A stretch of 6,475 nucleotides of DNA from Candidatus Methylomirabilis sp. (GTDB lineage Bacteria > Patescibacteriota > Patescibacteriia > DYHP01), in assembly GCA_020724105.1 (NCBI GenBank), contig DYHP01000036.1:1-6475 (forward strand), written 5' to 3'. This document shows positions 1 to 5,233 of this stretch, one piece after another. Positions within the stretch are counted from its first letter, which is position 1; every line of letters begins with the position of its first letter. Made by a program: the position numbers and the translations under genes. The notes under the pieces were generated by a model. It did no database searches. It worked only from the letters and a program-made list of their open reading frames with translations, and was not told the DNA's origin.

Positions 1-16
1 ACGAGCGTAGCGAGTT

Positions 17-22
17 TATACT
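17..22 (+). promoter_or_regulatory. Possible -10 box for infC operon
   Basis: TATACT differs from the TATAAT consensus by one base and lies about 67 bp upstream of the infC start. The matching -35 would fall at or beyond the window edge and cannot be judged. If real, transcription would begin near position 29 and give a leader of about 60 nt containing the heptamer repeats and the AT hairpin. This is a weak call. Confidence 0.25.
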
Positions 23-30
23 ACACGGGT

Positions 31-58
31 TTCGAATTTCGTGCTTCGGATTTCGGAT
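31..58 (+). repeat. Four tandem degenerate heptamers (TTCGRRT-like)
   Basis: Four consecutive 7-mers read TTCGAAT, TTCGTGC, TTCGGAT and TTCGGAT. The last two are identical and the others differ at two to three positions. They lie in the gap before infC. There is no coding interpretation. They could be slippage-type intergenic repeats or part of a leader. Confidence 0.5.
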
Positions 59-61
59 TTG

Positions 62-86
62 AAAAATTTTAAGAATTAAAATTTTT
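62..86 (+). promoter_or_regulatory. 11-bp AT-only hairpin abutting the infC start
   Basis: The arm AAAAATTTTAA (62-72) and the arm TTAAAATTTTT (76-86) are perfect reverse complements around a GAA loop. The stem ends two bases before the infC ATG at 89, in the space where a Shine-Dalgarno sequence would normally sit, and no such sequence is visible. In mRNA it could mask the ribosome entry region. An all-AU stem is weak, so control by temperature or by a bound protein is only an inference. It could also be a chance AT palindrome. Confidence 0.45.
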
Positions 87-88
87 GT

Positions 89-640
89 ATGCGTATAATT
101 TACCGTCGTCGGCCAAAACACATAGAATCGCGGGTTTCTTTCAGATTCAATCAGCATATTCGCGCGCCGAATGTTACCGTGATTGACGAAACCGACAACA
201 ACCTCGGCGTAATGCCGACTTTTAAGGCATTGCAACTCGCTCAAGAAAAAGAATTGGATTTGGTGGAAGTCAACCCGAAAATCGACCCCCCCGTGACAAA
301 AATCATGGATTATGGTAAGTTTAAATACGAGAAGGAAAAGGAGCTGAGCAAGCAAAAAGCGCACCAGAAAAAATTCGAAATCAAAGGCGTGCGGCTCTCA
401 ACCCGCATCGGCGAGCATGATCTTGAAATCAGGCGACTGCAGGCAGTCCGATTTTTAAATGAGGGGCACAAAGTCCAGATTGAACTGATTTTGCGCGGCA
501 GGGAAAGGCAATTCGCCAACCAAGCGAGAGAAACAATCAATAATTTTATAAGTTTAATCAACCAAGAAATCCCGGCAAAAATAGAACAGCCGATTTCAAA
601 GCAGGGAAACAAATTTTCTTGCCTTATCGCAAGGCAGTAA
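89..640 (+). CDS. infC: Translation initiation factor IF-3
   Basis: IF-3 binds the 30S subunit, keeps 50S from joining early and checks the initiator tRNA-start codon match. The 183-residue product has the usual length (about 180). The N-terminal domain carries IRAPNVTVIDE (24-34) and LGVM (39-42), typical of the family. The linker helix holds the IF-3 signature KIMDYGKFKYEKEK (71-84). The C-terminal domain begins near 97 and includes RFLNEGHKVQIELILRGRE (121-139), the region that contacts 16S rRNA. The ATG at 89 puts the conserved IRAP block at the expected distance from the N-terminus. No Shine-Dalgarno sequence precedes it; instead an AT hairpin ends at 86. The gene is followed after one base by rpmI, the classic infC-rpmI-rplT order. 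Non-AUG starts seen in enterobacterial infC are not needed here. Confidence 0.97.
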   Translation: MRIIYRRRPKHIESRVSFRFNQHIRAPNVTVIDETDNNLGVMPTFKALQLAQEKELDLVEVNPKIDPPVTKIMDYGKFKYEKEKELSKQKAHQKKFEIKGVRLSTRIGEHDLEIRRLQAVRFLNEGHKVQIELILRGRERQFANQARETINNFISLINQEIPAKIEQPISKQGNKFSCLIARQ

Positions 641-641
641 T

Positions 642-827
642 ATGAACTTTAAAGTAAGACAAACGTTTGCTAAAAGATTCAGGGTGTCCAAAAAAGGCAA
701 ATTAATAAAACGTTCCTGCCATCAGGACCATTTTAACGCCCGCGACCCGGGTAAAAAAACCCGCGCGAAAAGGCGCGATTTTACGATGTCAAAGGCCTTT
801 GCGGGTAATATCAAAAAACTAATTTAG
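642..827 (+). CDS. rpmI: 50S ribosomal protein L35
   Basis: L35 is a small basic protein of the large ribosomal subunit. The 61-residue product (family usually 60-66) shows the core FAKRFRVSKKGKLIKR (9-24), the expected Lys/Arg-rich middle, and a C-terminal MSKAFAGNIKKLI that matches the family's ending pattern. The start codon lies one base after the infC stop, so translation is probably coupled. A short AAGG (631-634) 7 nt upstream is the only Shine-Dalgarno-like sequence and it overlaps the end of infC. It is identified by the family pattern plus its position between infC and rplT. Confidence 0.95.
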   Translation: MNFKVRQTFAKRFRVSKKGKLIKRSCHQDHFNARDPGKKTRAKRRDFTMSKAFAGNIKKLI

Positions 828-846
828 ATACCAGAAATTCGGTCGC

Positions 847-876
847 GGAGTTTACCCCGATGAAAATCGGGGCTCC
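847..876 (+). other. GAAA-capped hairpin after rpmI
   Basis: CCCCGAT (855-861) and ATCGGGG (866-872) form a perfect 7-bp stem closed by a GAAA tetraloop, a very stable RNA loop type. GGAG (847-850) and CTCC (873-876) can extend it across a four-base TTTA bulge. There is no T-run afterwards, so it does not look like a simple intrinsic terminator. It could be an attenuating or processing structure in the rpmI-rplT spacer, or one copy of a dispersed hairpin. Confidence 0.55.
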
Positions 877-892
877 CTGAAATTAAAAATTA

Positions 893-908
893 GTTCGCTG
901 TCGCGAAC
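893..908 (+). other. 6-bp hairpin in rpmI-rplT spacer
   Basis: GTTCGC (893-898) pairs with GCGAAC (903-908) around a TGTC loop. It is followed by GCG- and GAAG-rich sequence, including ACGAGCCGAAGGCGAG at 925-940. That segment resembles ACGAGCGTAGCGAG at window positions 1-14, which suggests a shared short intergenic motif. Its role is unknown. Confidence 0.4.
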
Positions 909-940
909 GAAGTAAGCGCATTTCACGAGCCGAAGGCGAG

Positions 941-971
941 TAATTTTCGGTCGCGGAGCGACTAATTTTCG
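941..971 (+). repeat. Direct repeat flanking a GC hairpin
   Basis: The 9-mer TAATTTTCG occurs at 941-949 and again at 963-971. Between them lies exactly one hairpin, GTCGC-GGA-GCGAC (950-962). A short palindrome bracketed by identical 9-mers looks like a small insertion with target duplication or a slipped duplication. Which of these applies cannot be decided from one copy. Confidence 0.5.
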
Positions 972-988
972 TTCCGATTTATCGGAAC
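971..988 (+). promoter_or_regulatory. Hairpin just upstream of rplT start
   Basis: GTTCCGA (971-977) and TCGGAAC (982-988) form a perfect 7-bp stem with a TTTA loop. The stem ends 16 bp before the rplT ATG at 1005. No Shine-Dalgarno sequence is visible in the A/T-rich gap between. Its position fits a structure that influences rplT translation. In other bacteria L20 represses its own operon by binding mRNA structures; whether this hairpin is such a site is inference. Confidence 0.45.
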
Positions 989-1004
989 AAATTTCTAAAA
1001 ATAT

Positions 1005-1352
1005 ATGTCTCGAGTTAAACGAGGAAAGCATCACTTAATAAGAAGAAAGCACTTACTCAAACACGTTAAGGGCTACATGTGGGGCAGAAAGAGCAAGATA
1101 AAACTTGCCAAAATTGCGTTTTTAAAAGCCGGCTCATATGCTTATCGCGACAGAAGGAATAAAAAAAGAGATTTAAGGGGGTTGCAAATTATAAAAATTG
1201 GCGCCGCGACCAAATTGAACGGCTTGTCTTACAGCAAATTCATCAATAATCTCAAAAAAGCCAACATCGAACTTGACCGAAAAATTTTAGCCGTCCTGGC
1301 GGAACGCCACCCGGCTGTGTTTAACAAAATTCTTGACCACGTACAAGGTTAG
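1005..1352 (+). CDS. rplT: 50S ribosomal protein L20
   Basis: L20 binds 23S rRNA early in large-subunit assembly and in many bacteria also represses its own operon. The 115-residue product has the usual length. The N-terminal basic helix SRVKRGKHHLIRRKHLLKHVKGY (2-24, broken by one typical Gly) leads to AYRDRRNKKRDLRGL (46-60), the family's signature region. The globular end includes LSYSKFINNLKKANIELDRKILAVLA (74-99, written as a continuous family block) and the closing HPAVFNKIL. In most L20 proteins the segment after RDLR reads LWIxRINAA; here it is LQIIKIGAA (60-68), so the Trp, Arg and Asn are changed. The gene follows rpmI after an unusually long, hairpin-rich 177-bp spacer. No Shine-Dalgarno sequence is visible before the ATG. 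Confidence 0.96.
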   Translation: MSRVKRGKHHLIRRKHLLKHVKGYMWGRKSKIKLAKIAFLKAGSYAYRDRRNKKRDLRGLQIIKIGAATKLNGLSYSKFINNLKKANIELDRKILAVLAERHPAVFNKILDHVQG

Positions 1353-1376
1353 TGTCGTTATGTCAGTGCTTAAGGG

Positions 1377-1402
1377 GGTTCTAAATTATAGATTTTAGAA
1401 CC
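1377..1402 (+). other. 9-bp hairpin after rplT
   Basis: GGTTCTAAA (1377-1385) and TTTAGAACC (1394-1402) form a perfect 9-bp stem with an 8-nt loop, 24 bp past the rplT stop. It has no T-run behind it. It could stabilise the 3' end of the operon mRNA or be a weak terminator. The rest of 1353-1526 contains only minor repeats, including a 10-bp direct repeat TCAAATAAAT at 1451-1460 and 1493-1502. Confidence 0.45.
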
Positions 1403-1526
1403 AGCCGTTGGCGGTCTTCAAAACACAAACTTTGTCCGTGGTTGAAGCAATCAAATAAATTATCCGAATCCAGGATATTGCTCTAATCCAGCTCAAATAA
1501 ATCTCTAATTTTTCTCGAATACCAAT

Positions 1527-1560
1527 CCCCTGCCTCGCGGCGGGGTTAAAATTTAATTTT
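1527..1560 (+). terminator. Likely terminator of the infC-rpmI-rplT operon
   Basis: CCCC-T-GCC (1527-1534) pairs with GGC-GGGG (1539-1545), leaving one bulged T and a TCGC loop. This GC-rich stem is followed by TTAAAATTTAATTTT, a broken rather than pure T-run. It lies between the + strand ribosomal operon and the converging pncB remnant, where a terminator is expected. It is 174 bp past rplT, so transcripts would carry a long 3' tail. Confidence 0.5.
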
Positions 1561-1562
1561 AA
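1546..1562. repeat. 17-bp AT palindrome at the end of the pncB remnant
   Basis: TTAAAATT (1546-1553), a central T, and AATTTTAA (1555-1562) form a perfect palindrome. It contains the stop codon of the truncated pncB frame and directly adjoins the GC hairpin at 1527-1545. The similar arms AATTTTAA and TTAAAATT also occur in the infC upstream hairpin (65-72 and 76-83). Confidence 0.55.
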
Positions 1563-1921
1563 CAGTTCCATTTACCCATGAAAAGGAGCATGTAATTTCC
1601 GTCAACTTTTTTCAGATTATACTGAGGCATCTGCAAGTTTTTCAGAAACTGCAAGCACCCTTCACAGAACATCCGTTCGCCGTATTCATTGGTGCCGCGG
1701 AGATAATGAAGTTCGGAATTGTTGAAATGCAGTTGTCGTACTTGGTCAAGTTGCCCTCGCAAATCTTCTTCACGGATAACTTCGACCAGTTTTACGGATA
1801 TCGTCCGATTCTTGAAAGCGTATTTGACCGGGACGTCACAGTACTTTTTGAATACCAACTGCCACATAGTAAATTTGTAAAAATCCATATCAAGCAACGA
1901 GGTGATTATCGGCTCTTCCAT
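1559..1921 (-). pseudogene. pncB: Truncated nicotinate phosphoribosyltransferase (N-terminal remnant)
   Basis: Intact PncB makes nicotinate mononucleotide from nicotinate and PRPP in NAD salvage and is about 400 residues long. This frame gives only 120. SLLDMDFYKFTMWQLVFKKY (8-27) matches the PncB N-terminal block (SLLDxDxYKxxMxxAVF), followed by AFKNR (35-39), a QLDQVRQLHFNNSELHYL helix-rich segment, and GKW (116-118) where the family has GPW. After W118 only Asn-Cys and a stop follow. The phosphoribosyl-binding barrel and the active-site His are absent, and I found no continuation in 1353-1558. The ATG at 1921 is preceded by AAGGA (1932-1936) and a closer GGTGA, so the start looks intact. 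The break coincides with an AT palindrome and a GC hairpin. It is best read as a decayed gene; a small functional fragment is possible but unsupported. Confidence 0.85.
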
Positions 1922-1931
1922 TTCATCACCA

Positions 1932-1936
1932 TCCTT
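1932..1936 (-). promoter_or_regulatory. Shine-Dalgarno sequence of the pncB remnant
   Basis: On the minus strand AAGGA lies 10 nt before the ATG at 1921. It is the clearest ribosome binding site in the window and it supports that start. It is notable because the intact neighbours lack such a site. Confidence 0.55.
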
Positions 1937-2056
1937 TCACTTCAATTCAACGAATAGAGTTTTTAAGATTCAAACCTCATCCCACCTGACCAGAAATTCT
2001 TCATTTTGTCAAGCGTGCGCCTGGTTTCGGTATTTCGGACACCCGGTACCCGAAAA

Positions 2057-2092
2057 TAAATTGGCGTAGTTATGGCGTAAATTGGCGGTTTA
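2057..2092. repeat. Half copy of the phased GGCGT palindromic element (copy A)
   Basis: The segment carries GGCGT, GGCGT and GGCGG units spaced 10-11 bp apart. Its first 20 bases (TAAATTGGCGTAGTTATGGC, 2057-2076) are identical to 3552-3571 in copy B. The 17-mer at 2062-2078 is identical, as reverse complement, to 5247-5263 in copy C. Only the right arm is present; the sequence to its left (2020-2056) has no ACGCC units. Its right end overlaps the stop codon of pyk (2090-2092), so the element meets the gene exactly. Confidence 0.8.
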
Positions 2093-3493
2093 ATTCCTGC
2101 ATTCAATTTTATAAACGCGATCCGCTTTTTCGTTGGAACACCAGACCACCACCACAGGATTTCCCCTTTTCCACATTTTATTTTTTGCCGCTTGGGCAAG
2201 CAATGTGTCAACATCTTTCTGCTTGACAAATTTAGAAATTAAAGGCACTACACCCCAGTGGATTATTTGATGGTGGGCGCGGATCGGGTCAATATTTACT
2301 GAAACGATTCTTCTTTCGGGCCGCACGCAGCTTAAAGCGGCCAATTCCGGCGACGACGCCTCAATGACAATAATCGCCTCGGCGCCGATTCCCTCGGCCA
2401 AAATTCTTATCGGTTTGGCGAATTTGCGGTGAAGCGGCGATTGAAAATCGTCAAGCATTTTGTCAATGTCGTCAAAACTCGATTCCTCGGTTTCATCGGC
2501 AATGCGCGCTATCATTTTGACAGCATCAACGGGGTATGCCCCGCTTGCCGATTCGGCCGAAAGCATAATCGCGTCGGCGTGGTCAATCACGGCGTTGGCG
2601 ACATCCGAGGCTTCGGCGCGGGTGGGCTGCAAATTAGAAACCATTGATTGAAGCATTTGCGTTGCCACAATCACGGGCTTTGCCAAAAGCAAACACTTTT
2701 TGACAATCTCTTTTTGCGCCACGGGCACGCGCTCGGCGCCGACCTCAAGCGCCAAGTCGCCGCGCGCCACCATCACGCCGTCGGTCGCTTCAAGAATCTC
2801 GTTAAAATTCTTTACGGCATCGGCTTTTTCAATTTTGGCGATAAGTTTGGGCGGATTCTTTTTGGGCAAATATTTTCTTAAACGATTGATGTCGTCGGCG
2901 CGCCTGACAAAAGACAAGGCGACGAAATCAATTTTTTCTTTTACAGCAAACCGCAAATCGTTTTTATCTTTGTCGGTAAAAGTTTGGATGCGCAATTCGC
3001 TTTGCGGCAAATTAATGCCTTTGTGCGACAAAAGTTTTCCGCCAATTAAGACCTTGCAGACAATGTCCTTTCCGTTGACTTCAACGACTTCCATTCTGAT
3101 TTGACCGTCGTCAACTAAAACCAATTCGCCGACTTTTATATCTTTGTGGATGCCGGGAAAATTGAACGGAATTTTATTGGGCTCGCGGGCGGCGCCGCTT
3201 TTGTCAACATCGGTCGTAAGAATCACTCTTTCGCCGTCTTTGACCGCGATCCCTTCTCTGGGCAGCCATCCGACGCGGATGCGCGGTCCCTGCAAATCCC
3301 CCAAAATGCCGATGATTTTTCCGCGCGTTTTAGCGGCCAACCGCAAATTTTTAATCAAAAGATGGTGATGGCTGTGATTGCCGTGGCTGAAATTGAGACG
3401 AGCAATGTCCATTCCCGCTTTTAACATTTCCGCCTGGATTTTCGGGTCTTCCGACGCCGGCCCGATGGTGCAAATTATTTTTGTTCTAGGCAT
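2090..3493 (-). CDS. pyk: Pyruvate kinase
   Basis: Catalyses the last glycolytic step, phosphoenolpyruvate + ADP to pyruvate + ATP, in the cytoplasm. The 467-residue product is full length. It opens with PRTKIICTIGPAS (2-14); RLNFSHG (32-38) binds substrate and cation. The small B domain spans roughly 75-165 and includes DDGQIRMEV (128-136). KIE (220-222) holds the catalytic Lys and a metal-binding Glu, ARGD (243-246) the metal-binding Asp, ATQM (277-280) and PTRAE (290-294) follow, and MLSAESASGAYP (310-321) is also typical. DLQGPRIRV (66-74) is like E. coli PykA and has the Leu/basic/Val set associated with potassium-independent enzymes. The regulatory C-domain ends early and lacks the usual Gly-x-Thr-Asn tail motif. 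An in-frame GTG at 3508 lies inside the repeat; the ATG at 3493 gives the family's normal start. No Shine-Dalgarno sequence is visible. The gene is probably cotranscribed with the protease gene upstream. Confidence 0.97.
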   Translation of the reverse strand: MPRTKIICTIGPASEDPKIQAEMLKAGMDIARLNFSHGNHSHHHLLIKNLRLAAKTRGKIIGILGDLQGPRIRVGWLPREGIAVKDGERVILTTDVDKSGAAREPNKIPFNFPGIHKDIKVGELVLVDDGQIRMEVVEVNGKDIVCKVLIGGKLLSHKGINLPQSELRIQTFTDKDKNDLRFAVKEKIDFVALSFVRRADDINRLRKYLPKKNPPKLIAKIEKADAVKNFNEILEATDGVMVARGDLALEVGAERVPVAQKEIVKKCLLLAKPVIVATQMLQSMVSNLQPTRAEASDVANAVIDHADAIMLSAESASGAYPVDAVKMIARIADETEESSFDDIDKMLDDFQSPLHRKFAKPIRILAEGIGAEAIIVIEASSPELAALSCVRPERRIVSVNIDPIRAHHQIIHWGVVPLISKFVKQKDVDTLLAQAAKNKMWKRGNPVVVVWCSNEKADRVYKIECRN

Positions 3494-3498
3494 ATTTA

Positions 3499-3585
3499 TA
3501 GAAGCCACACAACGCCATCACAACGCCACAAAACGCCAGAATTTTATAGCGTAAATTGGCGTAGTTATGGCCTAAAATGGCGATT
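3499..3585. repeat. Full phased palindromic element (copy B) filling the htrA-pyk gap
   Basis: The left end is TAGAAGCCA. Three ACGCC units follow at 3512-3516, 3523-3527 and 3533-3537. After an AT-rich centre come AGCGT (3548-3552), GGCGT (3558-3562), GGCCT (3569-3573) and GGCGA (3579-3583). Units repeat every 10-11 bp and the two arms are complementary, so the transcript could fold into a long stem of 4-5-bp helices separated by internal loops. It starts five bases from the pyk ATG and ends directly next to the htrA stop codon (3586-3588), so it fills almost the whole gap. Copy C has the same ends and layout. Confidence 0.85.
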
Positions 3586-4818
3586 TTATTCTTTCCTCTC
3601 CTCTAACTTAACTTTGATATTTTTTGTCTCGCCTTTTTGGTAAACTTTCAAATCAACTTCGTCTCCCGGATTGTATTTTGAAAGCAGGCTGGATAACGAA
3701 TGATTCTCGTTGACTTTGACGCCGCCGACTTCCAAAATAATATTATTTTCCTCGAGCCCTGCCTTGTCCGCCGGAGAGCCCGGAACAACCGCTGTGTCAG
3801 TCGTTGCCTCGCCCCGTATGAGCCAGGCGCCAAAAGCAAAAGGCAAATTTTTGCTTGTTTTGAGTTCTTGGTTGATGAGCACATACCGAACACCGAGCCA
3901 CGGACGCATAATTTTGCCGAATTTTTGCACGCTTTCTATGGCTTTTTTGGCCGCGTTGACGGGAATGGCAAAGCCGATAGATTTTCCGTTCATAGTCATG
4001 GCCGTGGCAATGCCGATAACATCTCCTTGCAAATCAACAATCGGACCGCCGGAATTTCCCGGATTGATGGCAGCGTCGATTTGAATCGCTTCCTCGATGA
4101 TTCCCGAACCGCTCGCACCACCGGCAACCACCCGTCTGCCTTGCGCCGAAACAATTCCTTTGGTGACGGTATTCGGATATTCGGACAAGGCGTTGCCGAT
4201 GGCAATTACCGTCTGACCGATTTCGATTTTGTCGGAATCGCCCAACCTCGCCACAGACAGCCCCGCGGCGCTGATTTTTATGAGCGCCAAATCAAGCAGG
4301 GTATCCACGGCCAAAACTTTGGCGTCGTACGTTTTGCCGGATGAGGTGATGACTGTGTACTCCGCCTCCTCGTCTTCAACAACGTGGCGGTTAGTTAAAA
4401 TCATGCCGTCTTCCGAAACGGTAAAACCTGTCCCGCCGCCGATTTTCATTTTTTCTTTGCCCGACGGAACGTCAAACCCAAAAGTAAACGGCATAGAACC
4501 GAAAAATTCCTCAAAAAGAGTTCCTTCAAATCCGCTCATTTTTTTGTATTTCACCAGTTCTTTGGTGATGACGATGGAAACCACCGAAGGCGTGATTTTT
4601 TTGACGGCGGAAATCGTCGCCGACTCTTCAGCCATCTGGGAAATCTGGTATTTCCCCGCCTCTTGCTCCGAGCGGAAAATTTTTATAAACGGGGCAAGGG
4701 TCATTTGCGCCAAATCCGCCGAAAGAAAGCTAAAAACCGCGCCGGCAAACCCGCCGACAAAGAAACTGACCAAAATTACAAGAATGATGAGTTTAGTATT
4801 TGAAGAGAATTTGTACAT
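3586..4818 (-). CDS. htrA: HtrA/Deg-type serine protease, membrane-anchored, one PDZ domain
   Basis: A protease/chaperone family that degrades misfolded envelope proteins. The 410-residue product begins with a hydrophobic segment (about 9-31) without a lipobox, so it is probably an N-terminal membrane anchor with the rest outside the cytoplasmic membrane. A trypsin-like domain spans about 68-300. The catalytic triad is visible: His145 in TNRHVV, Asp176 in LLDLALIKI, and Ser256 in NPGNSGGPIV. GGGTGF (127-132) is the usual strand before the His. A PDZ domain covers about 305-405, with WLGV (307-310) and GSPADKAGL (347-355). The one-PDZ layout resembles DegS or short HtrA proteins. The start lies 4 bp after the stop of the 135-residue gene, which indicates one operon; AAAAAGATAG before the ATG is a weak ribosome site. 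The downstream gap is occupied by repeat copy B. The exact subtype is uncertain. Confidence 0.95.
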   Translation of the reverse strand: MYKFSSNTKLIILVILVSFFVGGFAGAVFSFLSADLAQMTLAPFIKIFRSEQEAGKYQISQMAEESATISAVKKITPSVVSIVITKELVKYKKMSGFEGTLFEEFFGSMPFTFGFDVPSGKEKMKIGGGTGFTVSEDGMILTNRHVVEDEEAEYTVITSSGKTYDAKVLAVDTLLDLALIKISAAGLSVARLGDSDKIEIGQTVIAIGNALSEYPNTVTKGIVSAQGRRVVAGGASGSGIIEEAIQIDAAINPGNSGGPIVDLQGDVIGIATAMTMNGKSIGFAIPVNAAKKAIESVQKFGKIMRPWLGVRYVLINQELKTSKNLPFAFGAWLIRGEATTDTAVVPGSPADKAGLEENNIILEVGGVKVNENHSLSSLLSKYNPGDEVDLKVYQKGETKNIKVKLEERKE

Positions 4819-4822
4819 ATAA

Positions 4823-5230
4823 CTATCTTTTTAATTGCTCTAAATTTATTTTGTCTAAATCAATGTTTTTAATTTGCTCCAAAAATCCGGCACCTTGGTT
4901 TATTTGCCCCGAAAGCCCTTGAAGTTGCTTAATTAAATTTTCGATGTTTTCAAGAGACGCGCCGCCCCCCCCGCTTTTAAGCGGCGAGAGGACGCTCTGG
5001 TAAATTTCATAGCCCTTTCTGATGTAACCGGGCAGATAAATAACCGCCAAGATGAGGGGGATTAAAATTATAAAAAATTTCGTCCAGCCCCAAAATTTTT
5101 GCCAAAATATGTATTTATTGATTTTTTTGACCATCTTCGTCAATTCCTGGGTTTGTTTTACATTTTCCGCCACCATTGACTCTAACCTGTCCATTTTTTC
5201 AATTTGTTGGGGATTGTTTGGGGTGCGCAT
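4823..5230 (-). CDS. Uncharacterised single-pass membrane protein with coiled-coil flanks
   Basis: I do not recognise the family. The 135-residue product has a polar, helical N-terminal part (about 7-38) with heptad-like spacing (MDRLESMVAENVKQTQELTK, 13-32), suggesting a coiled coil. An aromatic stretch (FWQKFWGW, 42-49) leads into one transmembrane helix (about 51-67). A Gly-rich linker SGGGGAS (86-92) is followed by an amphipathic tail (93-135) of repeating Leu/Ile and Gln/Asn. It is the first gene of the minus-strand operon and ends 4 bp before htrA, so it may act with that protease at the membrane, for example as a partner or adaptor; this is inferred from position only. The first ATG (5230) is used; a second at Met13 is possible. 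No Shine-Dalgarno sequence is visible, and repeat copy C begins 3 bp upstream of the start codon. Confidence 0.82.
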   Translation of the reverse strand: MRTPNNPQQIEKMDRLESMVAENVKQTQELTKMVKKINKYIFWQKFWGWTKFFIILIPLILAVIYLPGYIRKGYEIYQSVLSPLKSGGGGASLENIENLIKQLQGLSGQINQGAGFLEQIKNIDLDKINLEQLKR

Positions 5231-5233
5231 ACA

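Noticed and set aside
852..1034. 60-codon minus-strand frame in the rpmI-rplT spacer
   Set aside because: It spans the hairpins and overlaps the start of rplT. No homology or start signal is visible.
2007..2012. TTGACA on the minus strand upstream of the pncB remnant as a -35 box
   Set aside because: No acceptable -10 lies 16-18 bp downstream, so a promoter is not supported.
2033..2055. TTTCGG/CCGAAA inverted repeat downstream of pyk as a terminator
   Set aside because: Only 6 bp with an 11-nt loop and no T-run on either strand.
1963..2229. 88-codon minus-strand frame overlapping the 3' end of pyk
   Set aside because: It runs out of frame through pyk and then through the GGCGT repeat. It has no family resemblance and no ribosome binding site.
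2429..3424. Several + strand open frames opposite pyk
   Set aside because: Antisense to a full-length pyruvate kinase with all motifs intact; the products have low-complexity, shadow-like composition.
3494..3508. Upstream GTG start for pyk at 3508
   Set aside because: It adds five residues encoded by repeat-derived DNA; the ATG at 3493 gives the family's standard N-terminus.
3512..3583. CRISPR-like array in the regularly spaced ACGCC/GGCGT units
   Set aside because: Units are only 5 bp with 5-6 bp gaps and are arranged as an inverted pair of arms. There are no long repeats or spacers and no cas genes.
3700..4822. Long open frames on the + strand opposite htrA (3700-4344, 4229-4822)
   Set aside because: They lie wholly antisense to a well-recognised protease, have no recognisable domains and fit the usual shadow of a codon-biased gene.
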